Part shown: piece by piece, positions 1 to 9,009 of the stretch
Position numbering within the stretch: the first letter of the stretch is position 1
Layout: every line of letters starts with the position of its first letter
DNA from: Anaerolineae bacterium
GTDB taxonomy: Bacteria > Chloroflexota > Anaerolineae > Aggregatilineales > Aggregatilineaceae
DNA: 64,000 bases
Assembly: GCA_027494015.1 (NCBI GenBank)
Contig: JAOSJP010000001.1
Span: 310,001-374,000, forward strand
Direction of reading: 5' to 3'
The notes under the pieces: generated by a model
Told to the model about the DNA's origin: nothing
The model's input: only the letters and a program-made list of their open reading frames with translations
The model's database searches: none
Translations under genes and position numbers: made by a program

Positions 1-949
1 CGTAGTAGTCGGCTTCGCCGCTCAGGTCGGGCCACCAGCGCCCGTCGCGCATACCGATGGCGTACTGCACGGTCGGGTCGGCGTCGAGCTTCATCGAGCG
101 GCGCAGGCGGTTGAGGTACACGGAGGCGATGAGCGGCGCTTCGTCCAGGGCGACCGCTTCGCGCTGGACGATGGAGGCCAGGGTAATGGCCTGGTACAGG
201 GTCAAGCCCTGGTCTGCCGCCCCCTGGATCATGGCGTCAGTGACGGCGTTGTTGAAGGCAGTCAGCAGCGTCTCGACCAGGCCCGCCGCGCTCGCGTCCG
301 GCGGCAGCTTGTACTCGCCGGGGAACATGAACCCCTCCAGCGAGGGCGGACGCCCGTCGCTGAGCAGGTCGGGGATGCCGAAGCGGGCCTTGAAGGCGGG
401 CGGGATGGCCGCGCCGGGGTTGACGACGGCCATGAAGTCGGCAGAGCCGAAGCTGAGCAGCGGGTTGCCGCCGACGGCGTTCTGGGCGACCTCCTCCAGT
501 CGCCAGCCGGGCAGCGTGCCGAAGGTGATCGAGGCGGCGCTGGCGTCGGTGAGCGCGTAGGCGATCTGCTCCAATGTGCTTGTCTGCTGCAGGAAGTACG
601 TCCCCGCTTCAAGCTCGCCGTCCAGCCGGTGGTAGCGCACGTAGTCCACGAACAGCTCGGCATCGCTGATCAGCCCGGCAGCGCCCAGGTTGGCGGCGAT
701 GGTGTACGCTGTGTCGCCGGGGCGCACCTCGAAGCGGCGATACTGCGGGTCGCTGCCAGCGGGCGAGGTGAGGGCGTCCTCGTTGCGCATCAGGCTGATG
801 CGCAGGCGGATGGCCGTCAGCGGACTCAGCCCTTCCTGGCGCGCCCACAGGTACACGCCCGCGCCGACCACACAGGCGACGAGCAACACGCCGAGGACGC
901 TGGCGAAGAGGACGGCGAGGATGCCGCGTGAGATGTCGCGCTGCTGCAT
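1..949 (-). CDS. mltG: Endolytic murein transglycosylase MltG (partial, 3' end beyond window)
   Basis: Cuts nascent peptidoglycan glycan strands at the outer face of the membrane and sets strand length. Translating the minus strand from the ATG at 947-949 gives 316 residues before the window edge. There is a short cytoplasmic N-terminus, a membrane segment at about 10-33, a LysM-like stretch at about 65-85 (FEVRPGDTAYTIAANL), then the YceG fold with LEGFMFPGEYKLPP and the family signature ITLASIVQREA. The glutamate at residue 264 matches the catalytic Glu of the family, and DADPTVQYAIG follows as usual. The C-terminal part is off the window. ruvX lies just upstream on the same strand, a common mltG-ruvX neighbourhood, but the gap between them holds a palindromic repeat and mltG has its own promoter-like sequence. 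Confidence 0.93.
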   Translation of the reverse strand, partial: MQQRDISRGILAVLFASVLGVLLVACVVGAGVYLWARQEGLSPLTAIRLRISLMRNEDALTSPAGSDPQYRRFEVRPGDTAYTIAANLGAAGLISDAELFVDYVRYHRLDGELEAGTYFLQQTSTLEQIAYALTDASAASITFGTLPGWRLEEVAQNAVGGNPLLSFGSADFMAVVNPGAAIPPAFKARFGIPDLLSDGRPPSLEGFMFPGEYKLPPDASAAGLVETLLTAFNNAVTDAMIQGAADQGLTLYQAITLASIVQREAVALDEAPLIASVYLNRLRRSMKLDADPTVQYAIGMRDGRWWPDLSGEADYY

Positions 950-982
950 GGGAGCCTCCGAAGTGGGCCGGGCACTGCCCGC

Positions 983-1011
983 ATTATAGGCGCAAATGGG
1001 CGGCGGACAAA
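983..1011 (-). promoter_or_regulatory. Putative sigma70-type promoter of mltG
   Basis: Read on the minus strand, a perfect TATAAT lies at 988-983. A -35-like TTTGTC (1011-1006, 17-bp spacer) or TTGTCC (1010-1005, 16-bp spacer) precedes it. The predicted transcript would start about 25-30 bases before the mltG ATG. This is a motif match only. Confidence 0.5.
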
Positions 1012-1078
1012 GGCGCGCGCCCGCCGCTCGGCCTGCGCGCGGGCCGGGCGGCGGGGCGGTCTGGGCGGCTTTTCGCTC

Positions 1079-1173
1079 TACCTCACCCCCGCTCAGCGCT
1101 AACGCGCCTCGCTTCCCCCTCTCCGGCGCGGAGAGGGGGAAAGGCCGAGCGCAGCGAGGCCAGGGGGTGAGGT
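1079..1173. repeat. Core palindrome of the dispersed repeat (no termini)
   Basis: An imperfect inverted repeat beginning CCTCACCCCC and ending GGGGGTGAGG, with CCCCTCTCC / GGAGAGGGG at the centre. It matches the core of the complete elements at 37396-37588 and 62779-62972 but lacks their outer arms and terminal repeats. It fills most of the ruvX-mltG gap. Confidence 0.85.
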
Positions 1174-1206
1174 CAATCGCACGCCATCTTCACATTTCCT
1201 GTGTTG

Positions 1207-1692
1207 CTATCCACCCCTGGACTCCTCGCCGGCGGGAGCGACCGGCTCCGGCCAGGGCACGCCCTCGTCGCGCAGCGCGTCCAGGAACGATTGCAGGATG
1301 ACGGCGGCGGCGACGGCGTCCACGCGCTCCGGCTGGCTCCGACCGGCCTCGGCCAGCAGGTCGGCGGCTTCCTGCGACGAATGGCGCTCATCCCACAGGT
1401 AGACGGGCACGGGAATGGCCGCCGCCAGGCGCGACGCCCACAATCGCACGGTGTCCGCCTGGGTGTGGGCGGTGATGTGCGGCGGCGAGAGCGGCAGCCC
1501 GACCACGACCGCGACGGTGCCCTGCTCGGCGATGGCGCGGGCGATGGCGGCGAAGTCGGCGCGGCGCGAGGTGCGGCGCAGCAGGCGCAGCGGGCGGGCG
1601 ATCAGCCCTGTCGGGTCGCAGACGGCCAGCCCGATGACCTTCAGCCCGTGATCGATCCCCAGCAATCGCCCCGGAAACGGCGTCGCGCTCAC
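1207..1692 (-). CDS. ruvX: RuvX/YqgF-type Holliday junction resolvase-like nuclease
   Basis: RNase H-fold nuclease of the YqgF/RuvX family, linked in other bacteria to pre-16S rRNA processing and proposed as a Holliday junction resolvase. The 161 residues include the expected acidic positions: D14 in LLGIDHGLKVIG, E102 in LWDERHSS, and D125 in the DAVAAAVILQSFLD helix. The length is slightly above the usual 140-150 because of a short acidic/glycine tail. Its ATG overlaps the stop codon of the upstream baseplate-J-like gene by 4 bases (ATGA), so the two are probably translationally coupled. mltG follows after about 260 bases. Confidence 0.92.
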   Translation of the reverse strand: MSATPFPGRLLGIDHGLKVIGLAVCDPTGLIARPLRLLRRTSRRADFAAIARAIAEQGTVAVVVGLPLSPPHITAHTQADTVRLWASRLAAAIPVPVYLWDERHSSQEAADLLAEAGRSQPERVDAVAAAVILQSFLDALRDEGVPWPEPVAPAGEESRGG

Positions 1693-3227
1693 GGCAGGCG
1701 CACCTCAACCGCGATGCGCACCGGCAGCACGGGCATACGCGGGTACCAGCCGGGCCAGGTGGCGATGCGCGGGGGATGGCTGGGGTCGAGCAGCAGCTCC
1801 CCTTCCAGGCGGCGGCGCGCCTCGCTCACGCTGACTCCGCGCGTCCGCGACCGCACATACTCCTGGTCAATGGCGACGGCGACGCTGCCGCTGACGGTCA
1901 TGGCGAAGGTCACGCGCCCGTCCCCGGCGATGCTGAGGATGTCGCCGCGCGCGAAGGACAGCGCTTCCGGGGCGATTTCCAGGCCGGGCTGCACGTAAGG
2001 GGCCAGGCTCGCATAAGCGACCTGGCGCGCCTGGCGCTCGTCCACGATGACCGCCTGCACGTCGGCGCGCAGGTCGAGGGTGACACTCTCGGCGGCGTCG
2101 CCCACATAGGCGCTGAAGACCGTCCATTCCGGGCGCTCGGCGCGAATGGTGATCGAGCCGGGCACCAGGAACTGCTCGCCGGCAAGCTGGTAGAGCAGCG
2201 TGTCGCGCGCGCGCTGAAGCACTTGCTGGCGGCCCAGCACGAGCAGCCGCTGGTGATCGTCGGCGGTGACAACGCTCCGTTCCTGGATGGCGCCGCCGAA
2301 GGTGGCGTTGGGGTTGGTCGCGGCGATCTGCCCGGCCAGGTCGCCTTCGACACGGTTGATCGCGCCGGGGCTGACATTGCCCGCCGTGCCGGAGTGCTCC
2401 GGCAGCGCGCGGATGGGCACCTGAATGGCTCCCTGGTCGCCGCTGGGCAGGGTGGCTTCGGCCACCGTCTCGAAGCGGACGGGATAGGTGTCGCTGGTGG
2501 CGATGATCGTACCATAGGGGATGAGCAGCGGGCCGTCGGTCAGGTTGGTGAAGGTGACAAGGCCCTGGGCCTGGCTCGCGCCTGCCGACGCGCGCCCGGA
2601 CGAGGCGACGGTGACGCGGCTGGTCGCCTGCATCGTGACGACGGTGGCTGGCATCCGCCGGCCCTCGATGTCAATGTCGGTCAGGGCAGGGTCGGCGACG
2701 ATCTGCACCGTCTCGAACACCTGGCGGCTGGCGGGCGTCAGGGTGATGGTGGCGCTGGGGGCGGCCACGAAGAAGCCCACGATCACGGCCAGCACGCTGC
2801 CCAGGAAGACGAGCCAGCGCATGAGGTTGTGGCGCTGTGCTTGGGCAGGCGGAAGCGACGCGCGCTGCTGAAGGATGGCGTCGGCCAGCTCAGCGCGGGC
2901 GAAGTCGTCGGGCGGGGGGACGAAGACGCGCCCGCGCGGGCGGTGCCAGGTGGCCCGTTGAGCGGCCTCGGCGCTGGCGAAGACCGAGATGTGCAGGTCG
3001 CGGGCGTGCTCGATCACGGCGCCGTCCGCCGTGACCAGGGCCAGGCGCATCCCCAGGCGCGTCGCCTGGCGCAGCACGAGCAGCAAGTCCAGCTTGCGCG
3101 GCAGGTTCGCCCCGGAGTCGGGCCAGACGAGCAGCACGCGGCGGGCGCGGATGAAGGTCAGCCGGTCGCGGATGGTGACCGAGTCGTCGTCCGGCTCCAG
3201 GTGGAGGATGTGCAGGTCGGGTGGCAT
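1689..3227 (-). CDS. Baseplate J/gp47-like membrane protein of unknown function
   Basis: A 512-residue protein. Residues 1-130 look like a cytoplasmic domain (it opens MPPDLHILHLEPDD and has a phosphatase- or NTPase-like alternating pattern). One membrane segment lies at about 135-157 (RWLVFLGSVLAVIVGFFVAA). A long all-beta extracytoplasmic part follows, with the repeated pattern of genes annotated 'baseplate J/gp47 family' (for example LLIPYGTIIATSD and GTAGNVSPGAINRV). No phage genes surround it, so I do not call it phage. It overlaps ruvX by 4 bases and looks like the first gene of that transcript. The family call is moderate confidence and the cellular role is unknown. Confidence 0.7.
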   Translation of the reverse strand: MPPDLHILHLEPDDDSVTIRDRLTFIRARRVLLVWPDSGANLPRKLDLLLVLRQATRLGMRLALVTADGAVIEHARDLHISVFASAEAAQRATWHRPRGRVFVPPPDDFARAELADAILQQRASLPPAQAQRHNLMRWLVFLGSVLAVIVGFFVAAPSATITLTPASRQVFETVQIVADPALTDIDIEGRRMPATVVTMQATSRVTVASSGRASAGASQAQGLVTFTNLTDGPLLIPYGTIIATSDTYPVRFETVAEATLPSGDQGAIQVPIRALPEHSGTAGNVSPGAINRVEGDLAGQIAATNPNATFGGAIQERSVVTADDHQRLLVLGRQQVLQRARDTLLYQLAGEQFLVPGSITIRAERPEWTVFSAYVGDAAESVTLDLRADVQAVIVDERQARQVAYASLAPYVQPGLEIAPEALSFARGDILSIAGDGRVTFAMTVSGSVAVAIDQEYVRSRTRGVSVSEARRRLEGELLLDPSHPPRIATWPGWYPRMPVLPVRIAVEVRLP

Positions 3228-3293
3228 CGCCCGCTCTCAGACTTCCGAAGCCCTGTGCAGATTGGCGAATCGAACACGGATGCCGCGCTTAGC

Positions 3294-3415
3294 GTAGGGG
3301 CGCTGCTCTGGCGCCCCGGTTTACCTCACCCCTGCCCTCTCTTCGCTCGGCCAGCCCCCTCTCCATGTTGGAGAGGGGGCAGTGAGGCGCGTTAGCGCCG
3401 AGCGGGGGTGAGGTC
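3294..3415. repeat. Truncated copy of dispersed repeat (one arm plus core)
   Basis: It carries the GTAGGGGCGCTGCTCTG...CGCC arm, then the CCTCACCCC...GGGGTGAGGTC core palindrome, but no 14-bp terminus. It lies between the 3' end of alaS and the start of the baseplate-J-like gene and fills most of that gap. A half copy of a second small palindrome (ACTTCCGAAG, near 3240) lies just to the left. Confidence 0.8.
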
Positions 3416-3458
3416 AGGGGAAAAGCATATCAAGCCTGCGGAAGGTCATCCGTTCGCG

Positions 3459-6417
3459 TCAGGCAGCGCCAAGCGCCGCCACAATCAGGTCCTGCGCGTG
3501 CTGCAGCGCCTCGTCGAGCCGGGCCGCGTCCTTGCCGCCCGCCTGGGCCAGGTCGGGCCGCCCGCCGCCCCCGCCGCCGACGATCTGCGCGGCGGCCTTG
3601 ATGATATTGCCGGCGTGCAGGCGTTTGGTCAGGTCTTTGCTGACGGCGGCGATGAGCTGCGGCTTGCCGCTCTCGGCGACCATGCCCAGCACGACGACGC
3701 CGGACTCAACCCTGTCGCGGAACCAGTCGGTCATCTCGCGCAGCGTGTCGGGCGCGGTTGGATTGACGCGCGCGACCAGCACGGAGACGCCGCTTACCTC
3801 GCGGGCGCTGCCCAGCAGCCCCTCAAACTCCAGCCAGGCGACGCGGCGGCGCAGGCGGGCGTTGTCGTGCTGCTGCTCGCGCAGTTCGTCCTGCAAAGCA
3901 GCCAGGCGCGCGCTCACGGCGTCGGGCGTGGTGCCCAGGCGCGCCGCTGCTTCGTCGAGATGGCGCAGGCCGCGCCGGATGTAGGCTTCTGCCCCGCGCC
4001 CGGTGAGCGCCTCGACGCGGCGAATGCCCTGGGCGACGCTGCCCTCGGCGGTGAAGACAAAGGGGCCGATGACCCCCGTCTGGTTTACGTGCGTGCCGCC
4101 GCACAGCTCGTAGCTGACGCGCTGGCCGTCGTGCGCCCAGATGTTGACGGTGCGCACTTCCTCGCCGTATTTCTCGCCGAAGAGGGCCATCGCCCCTTCG
4201 CTCTTGGCCGTCTCGCGGTCTTTCCATTCGGCAGTGACCGGCATGTCAGCCAGGATCGCCGCGTTGACGTTGCGCTGGATCAGGTCTAGCTTCCTCCGGC
4301 GTCAGCGGCGCGTCATGGCTGAAGTCGAAGCGCAGGCGGTCCGGCGCGACGAGCGAGCCGCGCTGCTGAACATGGGTGCCCAGGACGGCGCGCAGTTGGG
4401 CGTGGAGCAGGTGGGTGGCGGTGTGGTTGCGCATGATGTCCAGGCGGCGCTCGGCGTCTACCGTGACCAGGCAGGGGTCGCCGGCGGCGGGCGTCCCTTC
4501 GACAACCTCGCCGCTGTGCACGATCAGGCCGCCGACGGGCTGGCGCACCTCCTCCACGTCCACCGTCCAGCCGTCGCCCTGGATGGCCCCCGTGTCGCTG
4601 ACCTGGCCGCCAGACTCGACGTAGAACGGCGTCACGTCCAGCACGATCTCCACACGGTCGCCGGCGCTGGTCCGCTCGACCTGCTCGCCGTCGCGCAGGA
4701 TGGTCAGCACGCGCGCCTGGCGGCTGAGCGGGCCGTACTGATCCTGGCGCACGCCCTGGGCGATCAGCCCCTGCTCGCGCAGGGAAGCCAACGCGCGGCG
4801 GTAGGCTTCGCCCATGTCAATCGCGCCGAACGCGCCGCCGTCCTTGCCGCGGCTGACTGCTTCGTGCGCCTTCTGTGCCGCGCGGAAGCCGACTTCGTCC
4901 ACCGTGAAGCCCCGCTCGCGGGCGATGTCGCGGGTAATCTCCAACGGCAGCCCTTTCTCGGCGTGCAGGCGAAAGGCCTGGTCGCCGGGAAGCTGGCCGG
5001 CGAGGGCCAGCGTGTCGCGCAGGTCGCTGTCGGGCGCGAGCGTGTCAATGATGTCACTCAGCTTCACCTCCTGGCCCAGCCGGTCAAGGAGGCCGCCGAG
5101 CACCTTCTGCGCGCCAGAAGTGGCGATCATCTGGTCAATCTGCGCGATCTGCGCGGAGAAGTCACCGTCGCCCGGCTCGGCGGCGGGGGCGGGCTTGCTG
5201 CCGCCGAACATCGGCGCGAGCAGGTCGTTGAGCGTCTGCCGGGCGCTCGCGGCGAGGTCGTCGAGCATGGCCTCCAGCTCGTTCAGCGCGCGATCCATCG
5301 CCCGGCGGAAGCGCACTTCTTCGCTGGTGATGGTGCGGCGGATGGTCTCGCGGGCCTCGTCTAGCTCCGGGTAGGCGCTGCGCATGGTGTCAATCACCGC
5401 GTCGGCTACCTCGGCCAGGAAGGGGCCGCTGAAGCCGAGCTTGCTGCCGAAGCGCACGGCGCGGCGGATGACCATGCGGCAGACGTAGTCGCGCCCGGTC
5501 GCGCCGGGGCGCACGCCGTCGGCGATGAGGAAAGTCGCCGCGCGCATGTGGTCGGCAATGACGCGGTAGGGGACGATGGTGGCGTCGCGCTCGGCGTCGG
5601 AGTGGCCGGTCAATTCCTGCACGCGGGCGATGATCGGCATGAACAGGTCGGTTTCGTAGTTCGCGCTCACGCCCTGCACCACGCTGACGATGCGCTCCAG
5701 CCCTGCGCCCGTGTCCACGCCGGTGGCGGGCAGCGGCTCATCCCATTGACCGCTGTGCTCCGGGTCGGGCTGAGTGCGGTTGTACTGCATGAAGACCAGG
5801 TTCCAGATTTCCAGGAAGCGGTCGCTTTCGGCCTGCAGCGCGGCGATGATCGTCTCCGTGCCCTCTGCGGGGCGCAGGTCGAAGTGCACTTCGCTGGTCG
5901 GGCCGCAGGGGCCAGTCTCGGCCATCTGCCAGAAGTTGGTCTTGGGGCCGAGCCGCGCCACGCGCTCTGCCGGGACGCCGATCTCCTTCGTCCAGATGTC
6001 GTAGGCTTCTTCGTCGCTCTCGTAGACGGTGAAGGCCAGGCGGCTGGGCGGCAGCTCGTAGACGCGAGTCAGCAGGTCGTAGGCGTAGCGGATGGCGTCG
6101 CGCTTGAAGTAGTCGCCGAAGCTGAAGTTGCCGAGCATCTCGAAGAAGGTGTGGTGGCGGGGCGAGGGGCCGACATTCTCCAGGTCGTTGTGCTTGCCGC
6201 TGACGCGCAGACACTTCTGGGCGGTCGTGGCCCGCGTGTAGGGGCGCTTGTCCAGGCCGAGAAAGACATCCTTGAACTGCACCATGCCGGCGTTGGTGAA
6301 GAGCAGGGTGGGGTCGCTGCCGGGCACGAGCGACGAGGATGGCACGCGCTTGTGACCCATTTCCTCGAAATACTCTAGAAAAGCCTCGCGCACTTCGGCG
6401 CTGGTCATCTTTTTCAT
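3459..6417 (-). CDS. alaS: Alanine--tRNA ligase, interrupted by a one-base frameshift near 4290
   Basis: Charges tRNA-Ala. The ATG at 6415-6417 (MKKMTSAEVREAF) is chosen because a good promoter lies at 6481-6509, which makes the longer upstream reading frame untranscribed. Visible features are the class II aminoacylation domain (residues 1-370, ETGPCGPTSEVHFD), the editing-domain zinc site HTATH at 665-669 and CGGTH further on, and a DHHA1 tail (GGGGGGRPDLAQAGG). After TPEE (residue 709) the frame fails. Removing one G at about 4290 restores LDLIQRNVNAAILADMPVT and the remaining 260 residues, about 985 in total. That exceeds the usual ~875 because of about 90 extra residues at roughly 385-477, between the tRNA-binding and editing regions. 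The break in an essential gene is probably a sequence error. Confidence 0.95.
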
Positions 6418-6480
6418 GGGTGACGTGTCTTTCTGTGACGGCTCGGCGGATGGCAGGTGGTCGGGACGGTGCGATTTGCG

Positions 6481-6509
6481 ATTATAGTGAAGCGGCGGGC
6501 GCTTGGCAA
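6481..6509 (-). promoter_or_regulatory. Putative promoter of alaS
   Basis: On the minus strand TTGCCA (6509-6504) and TATAAT (6486-6481) are separated by exactly 17 bases. The predicted start is about 57 bases before the alaS ATG at 6417. Confidence 0.65.
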
Positions 6510-6525
6510 TGCTGGCGGCGCGCGG

Positions 6526-6719
6526 GGAGTGCGTGCACAAGTTGACAGCGACTCGCTGGACGCGGGGATATTGACCTCACCCCCAGCCTCGCTGCGCTCG
6601 GCTTGCCCCCTCTCCGTTGACGGAGAGGGGGCGGCGAGGCGCGCCAGCGCCGAGCGGGGGTGAGGTCAAGGGGGGCGCAGCAGAGCAGCGCCCCTACCTG
6701 ACAGGTTTTGCACGCACCC
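6526..6719. repeat. Full-length dispersed MITE-like element (about 193 bp)
   Basis: It begins with a slightly diverged terminus (GGAGTGCGTGCACAAG), continues with TTGACAGCGACTCGCTGGA and the core palindrome, and ends CCTACCTGACAGG then TTTTGCACGCACCC. It is closely similar to 37396-37588 and 62779-62972. I see no clear flanking direct repeat here. With the alaS promoter on one side and two DnaA-box-like sites on the other, it makes up most of the 525-base gap 6418-6942. Confidence 0.9.
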
Positions 6720-6766
6720 GGGGGGTGCGGGGTGGATCGCCAAGACCGGTCTAGCCGGAGGCTGCC

Positions 6767-6819
6767 TGTGCATAACCTGTTGATATGTCATTACAACCGA
6801 GACAATAAGCTGTGGATAA
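6767..6819 (+). promoter_or_regulatory. Two DnaA-box-like 9-mers in the same orientation
   Basis: TGTGCATAA (6767-6775) and TGTGGATAA (6811-6819) are both exact reverse complements of the consensus TTATNCACA. They are 44 bases apart, with a relatively AT-rich spacer. No dnaA, dnaN or other origin gene is in the window, so I do not call an origin. A DnaA-titrating or DnaA-regulated site is possible. Confidence 0.4.
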
Positions 6820-6942
6820 CTCGCCGGGCGCGGCGTTCGCGCGGTGTGGTATGATACGCCCCATCGGTGACCTCAGCGGTGACCGACCTGCTCCCCAGGG
6901 CCTGGCACATGGCCAGAGGGTTGTGGTGTGGAGGGAGATGGC

Positions 6943-7597
6943 ATGAGCGTGCAGGTGACGCTGCACGGGCCGCGCGCCGCCGATCGGTTCGGCGCGTATG
7001 CCGAGGCGTTCGCCCGCTGCTTCGGGCGCGGCGAACGGTGCGCGCCACCGCCCTTGGCGGATGTCTGTGGGCGCGTGCTGCGCGGCGTGCGCGAGGAGGA
7101 TTTTCGCGGCGCTCAGCGACGACCCGGCGCGCAAGGTCGTGTTCATGCTCGATGGCGAGGCGCTCGCTGACTTGCTGGGACGGCCCGGCGCGGATGTGCT
7201 GGCCCAGATCGGCTACGCGCCGGACGAGGTGCGCGCTCTGACGGCGCGGGGCGTGCGCTTCCGGCTGGTGATAGTGCCGCAGATGGCGATGGTTCGGGCG
7301 ACGTGGGACGCGCTGCTCGATCTGGTCGCGGCGGAGTACCCGGAGTGGGGAGAGCGCATCCACGCGGCGCGGGCGACGCTGAAGGCGCTGTCCTACGCAC
7401 AGGTTATGGCGGGCGGCGGCCAGGCTGCCGAGGCGCGCGCCTTTCTGGAGAGGGCGCTGCACATCAGCCCGCTCTTCGCCGGCGACGGCTTCACGCGCTG
7501 TGATGGGCGCGCCGTCTATGCGGAGTACGCCTGCCGCAACCGCCCGCTGAGCGAGTTCGCGGACTGGTGCCTGATCGAGTTCCCGGTGATCGGGTGA
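6943..7597 (+). CDS. Uncharacterised protein, one-base frameshift near 7098
   Basis: I do not recognise this family. The ATG at 6943 (MSVQVTLHG) has a strong ribosome site, GGAGGGAG at 6930-6937. The first frame runs to GVREE and the second continues IFAALSDDPARKVVFMLDG. Deleting one G in the GAGGAGGA run around 7094-7099 joins them into 217 residues. The rest is a mixed alpha/beta protein (LVIVPQMAMVRATWDALLDL, then RCDGRAVYAEYACRNR) with no signal peptide, membrane segment or metal motif that I can name. A TATGAT at 6850-6855 could be its -10 box. It converges with fabH. Confidence 0.7.
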
Positions 7598-7612
7598 GGG
7601 ACGAGGGATGTG

Positions 7613-7692
7613 TGAGTCTGGAGTCCTGAGTCAGGAGTCTGGAACGCGGTGAAGACTTCTCTCCCGGAACTCCAGACTCAAGACTCAGAACC
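7613..7692. terminator. Inverted repeat between converging genes
   Basis: GAGTCTGGAGT near 7615 pairs with ACTCCAGACTC near 7660-7672, and there are extra copies of GAGTC/GACTC inside. It lies between the stop codons of the unknown gene (7597) and fabH (7701). It may act as a bidirectional transcription stop; there is no long T tract. Confidence 0.4.
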
Positions 7693-7700
7693 TCTTCTCA

Positions 7701-8957
7701 CTACTGCTCTTCTTTTGCGCCGCGCAGACGATTGATCTGCTCACGGCGGCGGCGCAGGTAAGCGCGCGCCAGGAGAATCCACGTCGTCGGCGAGAGCAGC
7801 ATCAGCCGCCGCCACCAACGGACTACGGGGCGGCGCACGCCGGCGTAGGCGTAGGCTCCCTGGCGACGGCCCCAGGTGAGCGAGTACGCCGGACGCGAGG
7901 GCACGGCGGTCCACTCGATGACCATCGCCGCCCACGACAGCCCGCCGCCGAAGCCAACCAGGGCGATCACGTCGCCGGGCTTGATGCGCTCCTCTTCGAC
8001 GGCCTCGGCCAGGGCGATCGGGATCGAAGCGGCGGAGGTGTTGCCATAGCGGGCGATGTTGCTGTAGATACGATCTTCAGGGATTTTGAGCGCCTTCGCC
8101 GCGTGGTCAATGATGCGCTGGTTGGCCTGGTGGGGGATGACCAGGGCCAGGTCGTCCGGGGTCAGATCGGCCTGGGCCAGCGCATCGCGGATACTGTCGC
8201 TGATGACGCGCGTGGCGAAGCGATAGACGCCGCGCCCATCCATGTAGATGCGCCCCTGTTGGTGCGCCCCGTCTTCCAGGTAAGTGTCGCGGCTGTTGGC
8301 GGTGGGCAGGGTGAGCATATCCCAGCCGGAGCCGTCGGAGCGCAGCACGGAGCCGAGCACGCCGCCGGGCGTGTCGCTGCCTTCGAGGACGACCGCGCCC
8401 GCTCCGTCGCCGAAGAGGATGCACGTGCCCCGATCCGTCCAGTCCACCACGCGGCTGAGCGTCTCCGCGCCGATGACCAGCACGGTGTTGACGGTACCGG
8501 TCTGAATCTTGTTCACGGCCATATCCAGGCCGTAGACGAAGCCGGAGCAGGCGGCGCTGAGGTCGAAAGCGCCGGCGTTGGTCGCGCCCAGGTAATCCTG
8601 CACCAGGCTGGCTGTGCTGGGGAAGATGTGCTCCGGCGTGGCTGTAGCCACGATGATCAGGTCAATGGCGCCGGGCAGCACGTCGGCCACGTCGAGCGCC
8701 TTCTGCGCGGCGCGGGTGGCCAGGCTGGTGGTCGTCTCGCGCTGGGCGGCAATGCGGCGCTCCTTGATGCCGGTGCGCGTGGTGATCCATTCGTCGTTGG
8801 TCTCGACGATGGCTTCCAGGTCGCTGTTGGAGAGCACCTGCGAAGGCACCTCCATTCCCCAGCCGATCACGTGCGCGTAGCGCAGCGTGCGCGGTCGTTT
8901 GGTGGGTGCGGCCCGCCCCCGGAACAGCCGGCGCGAGCGCGGAATAGTGTCAATCAT
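7701..8957 (-). CDS. fabH: Beta-ketoacyl-ACP synthase III (FabH)
   Basis: Starts fatty acid synthesis by condensing an acyl-CoA primer with malonyl-ACP. The 418 residues contain the full thiolase-fold triad: C137 (LSAACSGF), H276 (IPHQANQR) and N306 (YGNTSAAS), plus the GDGAGAVV and ALVGFGGGLSW signatures. The protein is about 90 residues longer than the usual ~325, with about 25 basic residues before the fold and about 65 after it (ending RRRREQINRLRGAKEEQ). The tail is Arg/Trp-rich and may bind membrane or partner protein; that is inference. It lies 52 bases downstream of fabF on the same strand, so a two-gene fatty-acid operon is likely. Confidence 0.93.
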   Translation of the reverse strand: MIDTIPRSRRLFRGRAAPTKRPRTLRYAHVIGWGMEVPSQVLSNSDLEAIVETNDEWITTRTGIKERRIAAQRETTTSLATRAAQKALDVADVLPGAIDLIIVATATPEHIFPSTASLVQDYLGATNAGAFDLSAACSGFVYGLDMAVNKIQTGTVNTVLVIGAETLSRVVDWTDRGTCILFGDGAGAVVLEGSDTPGGVLGSVLRSDGSGWDMLTLPTANSRDTYLEDGAHQQGRIYMDGRGVYRFATRVISDSIRDALAQADLTPDDLALVIPHQANQRIIDHAAKALKIPEDRIYSNIARYGNTSAASIPIALAEAVEEERIKPGDVIALVGFGGGLSWAAMVIEWTAVPSRPAYSLTWGRRQGAYAYAGVRRPVVRWWRRLMLLSPTTWILLARAYLRRRREQINRLRGAKEEQ

Positions 8958-9009
8958 GCGCTGACCTTGCTGGCGATGCGCGCGCGGGACGAGGCCCGGC
9001 GACGCCCGC

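Noticed and set aside
1689..3227. Prophage or contractile-injection remnant suggested by the baseplate-J-like protein
   Set aside because: The neighbours are alaS, ruvX and mltG; there are no tail, sheath or integrase genes, and the protein has a membrane helix unlike a phage baseplate subunit.
1776..3395. 539-codon plus-strand open frame opposite the baseplate-J-like gene
   Set aside because: Low-complexity, His/Arg/Gly-rich translation on the antisense strand of a convincing gene; a typical shadow in GC-rich DNA.
3459..6417. alaS and obgE as true pseudogenes
   Set aside because: Both are normally single-copy essential genes with every motif intact on both sides of a one-base shift, so sequence error is more likely than inactivation.
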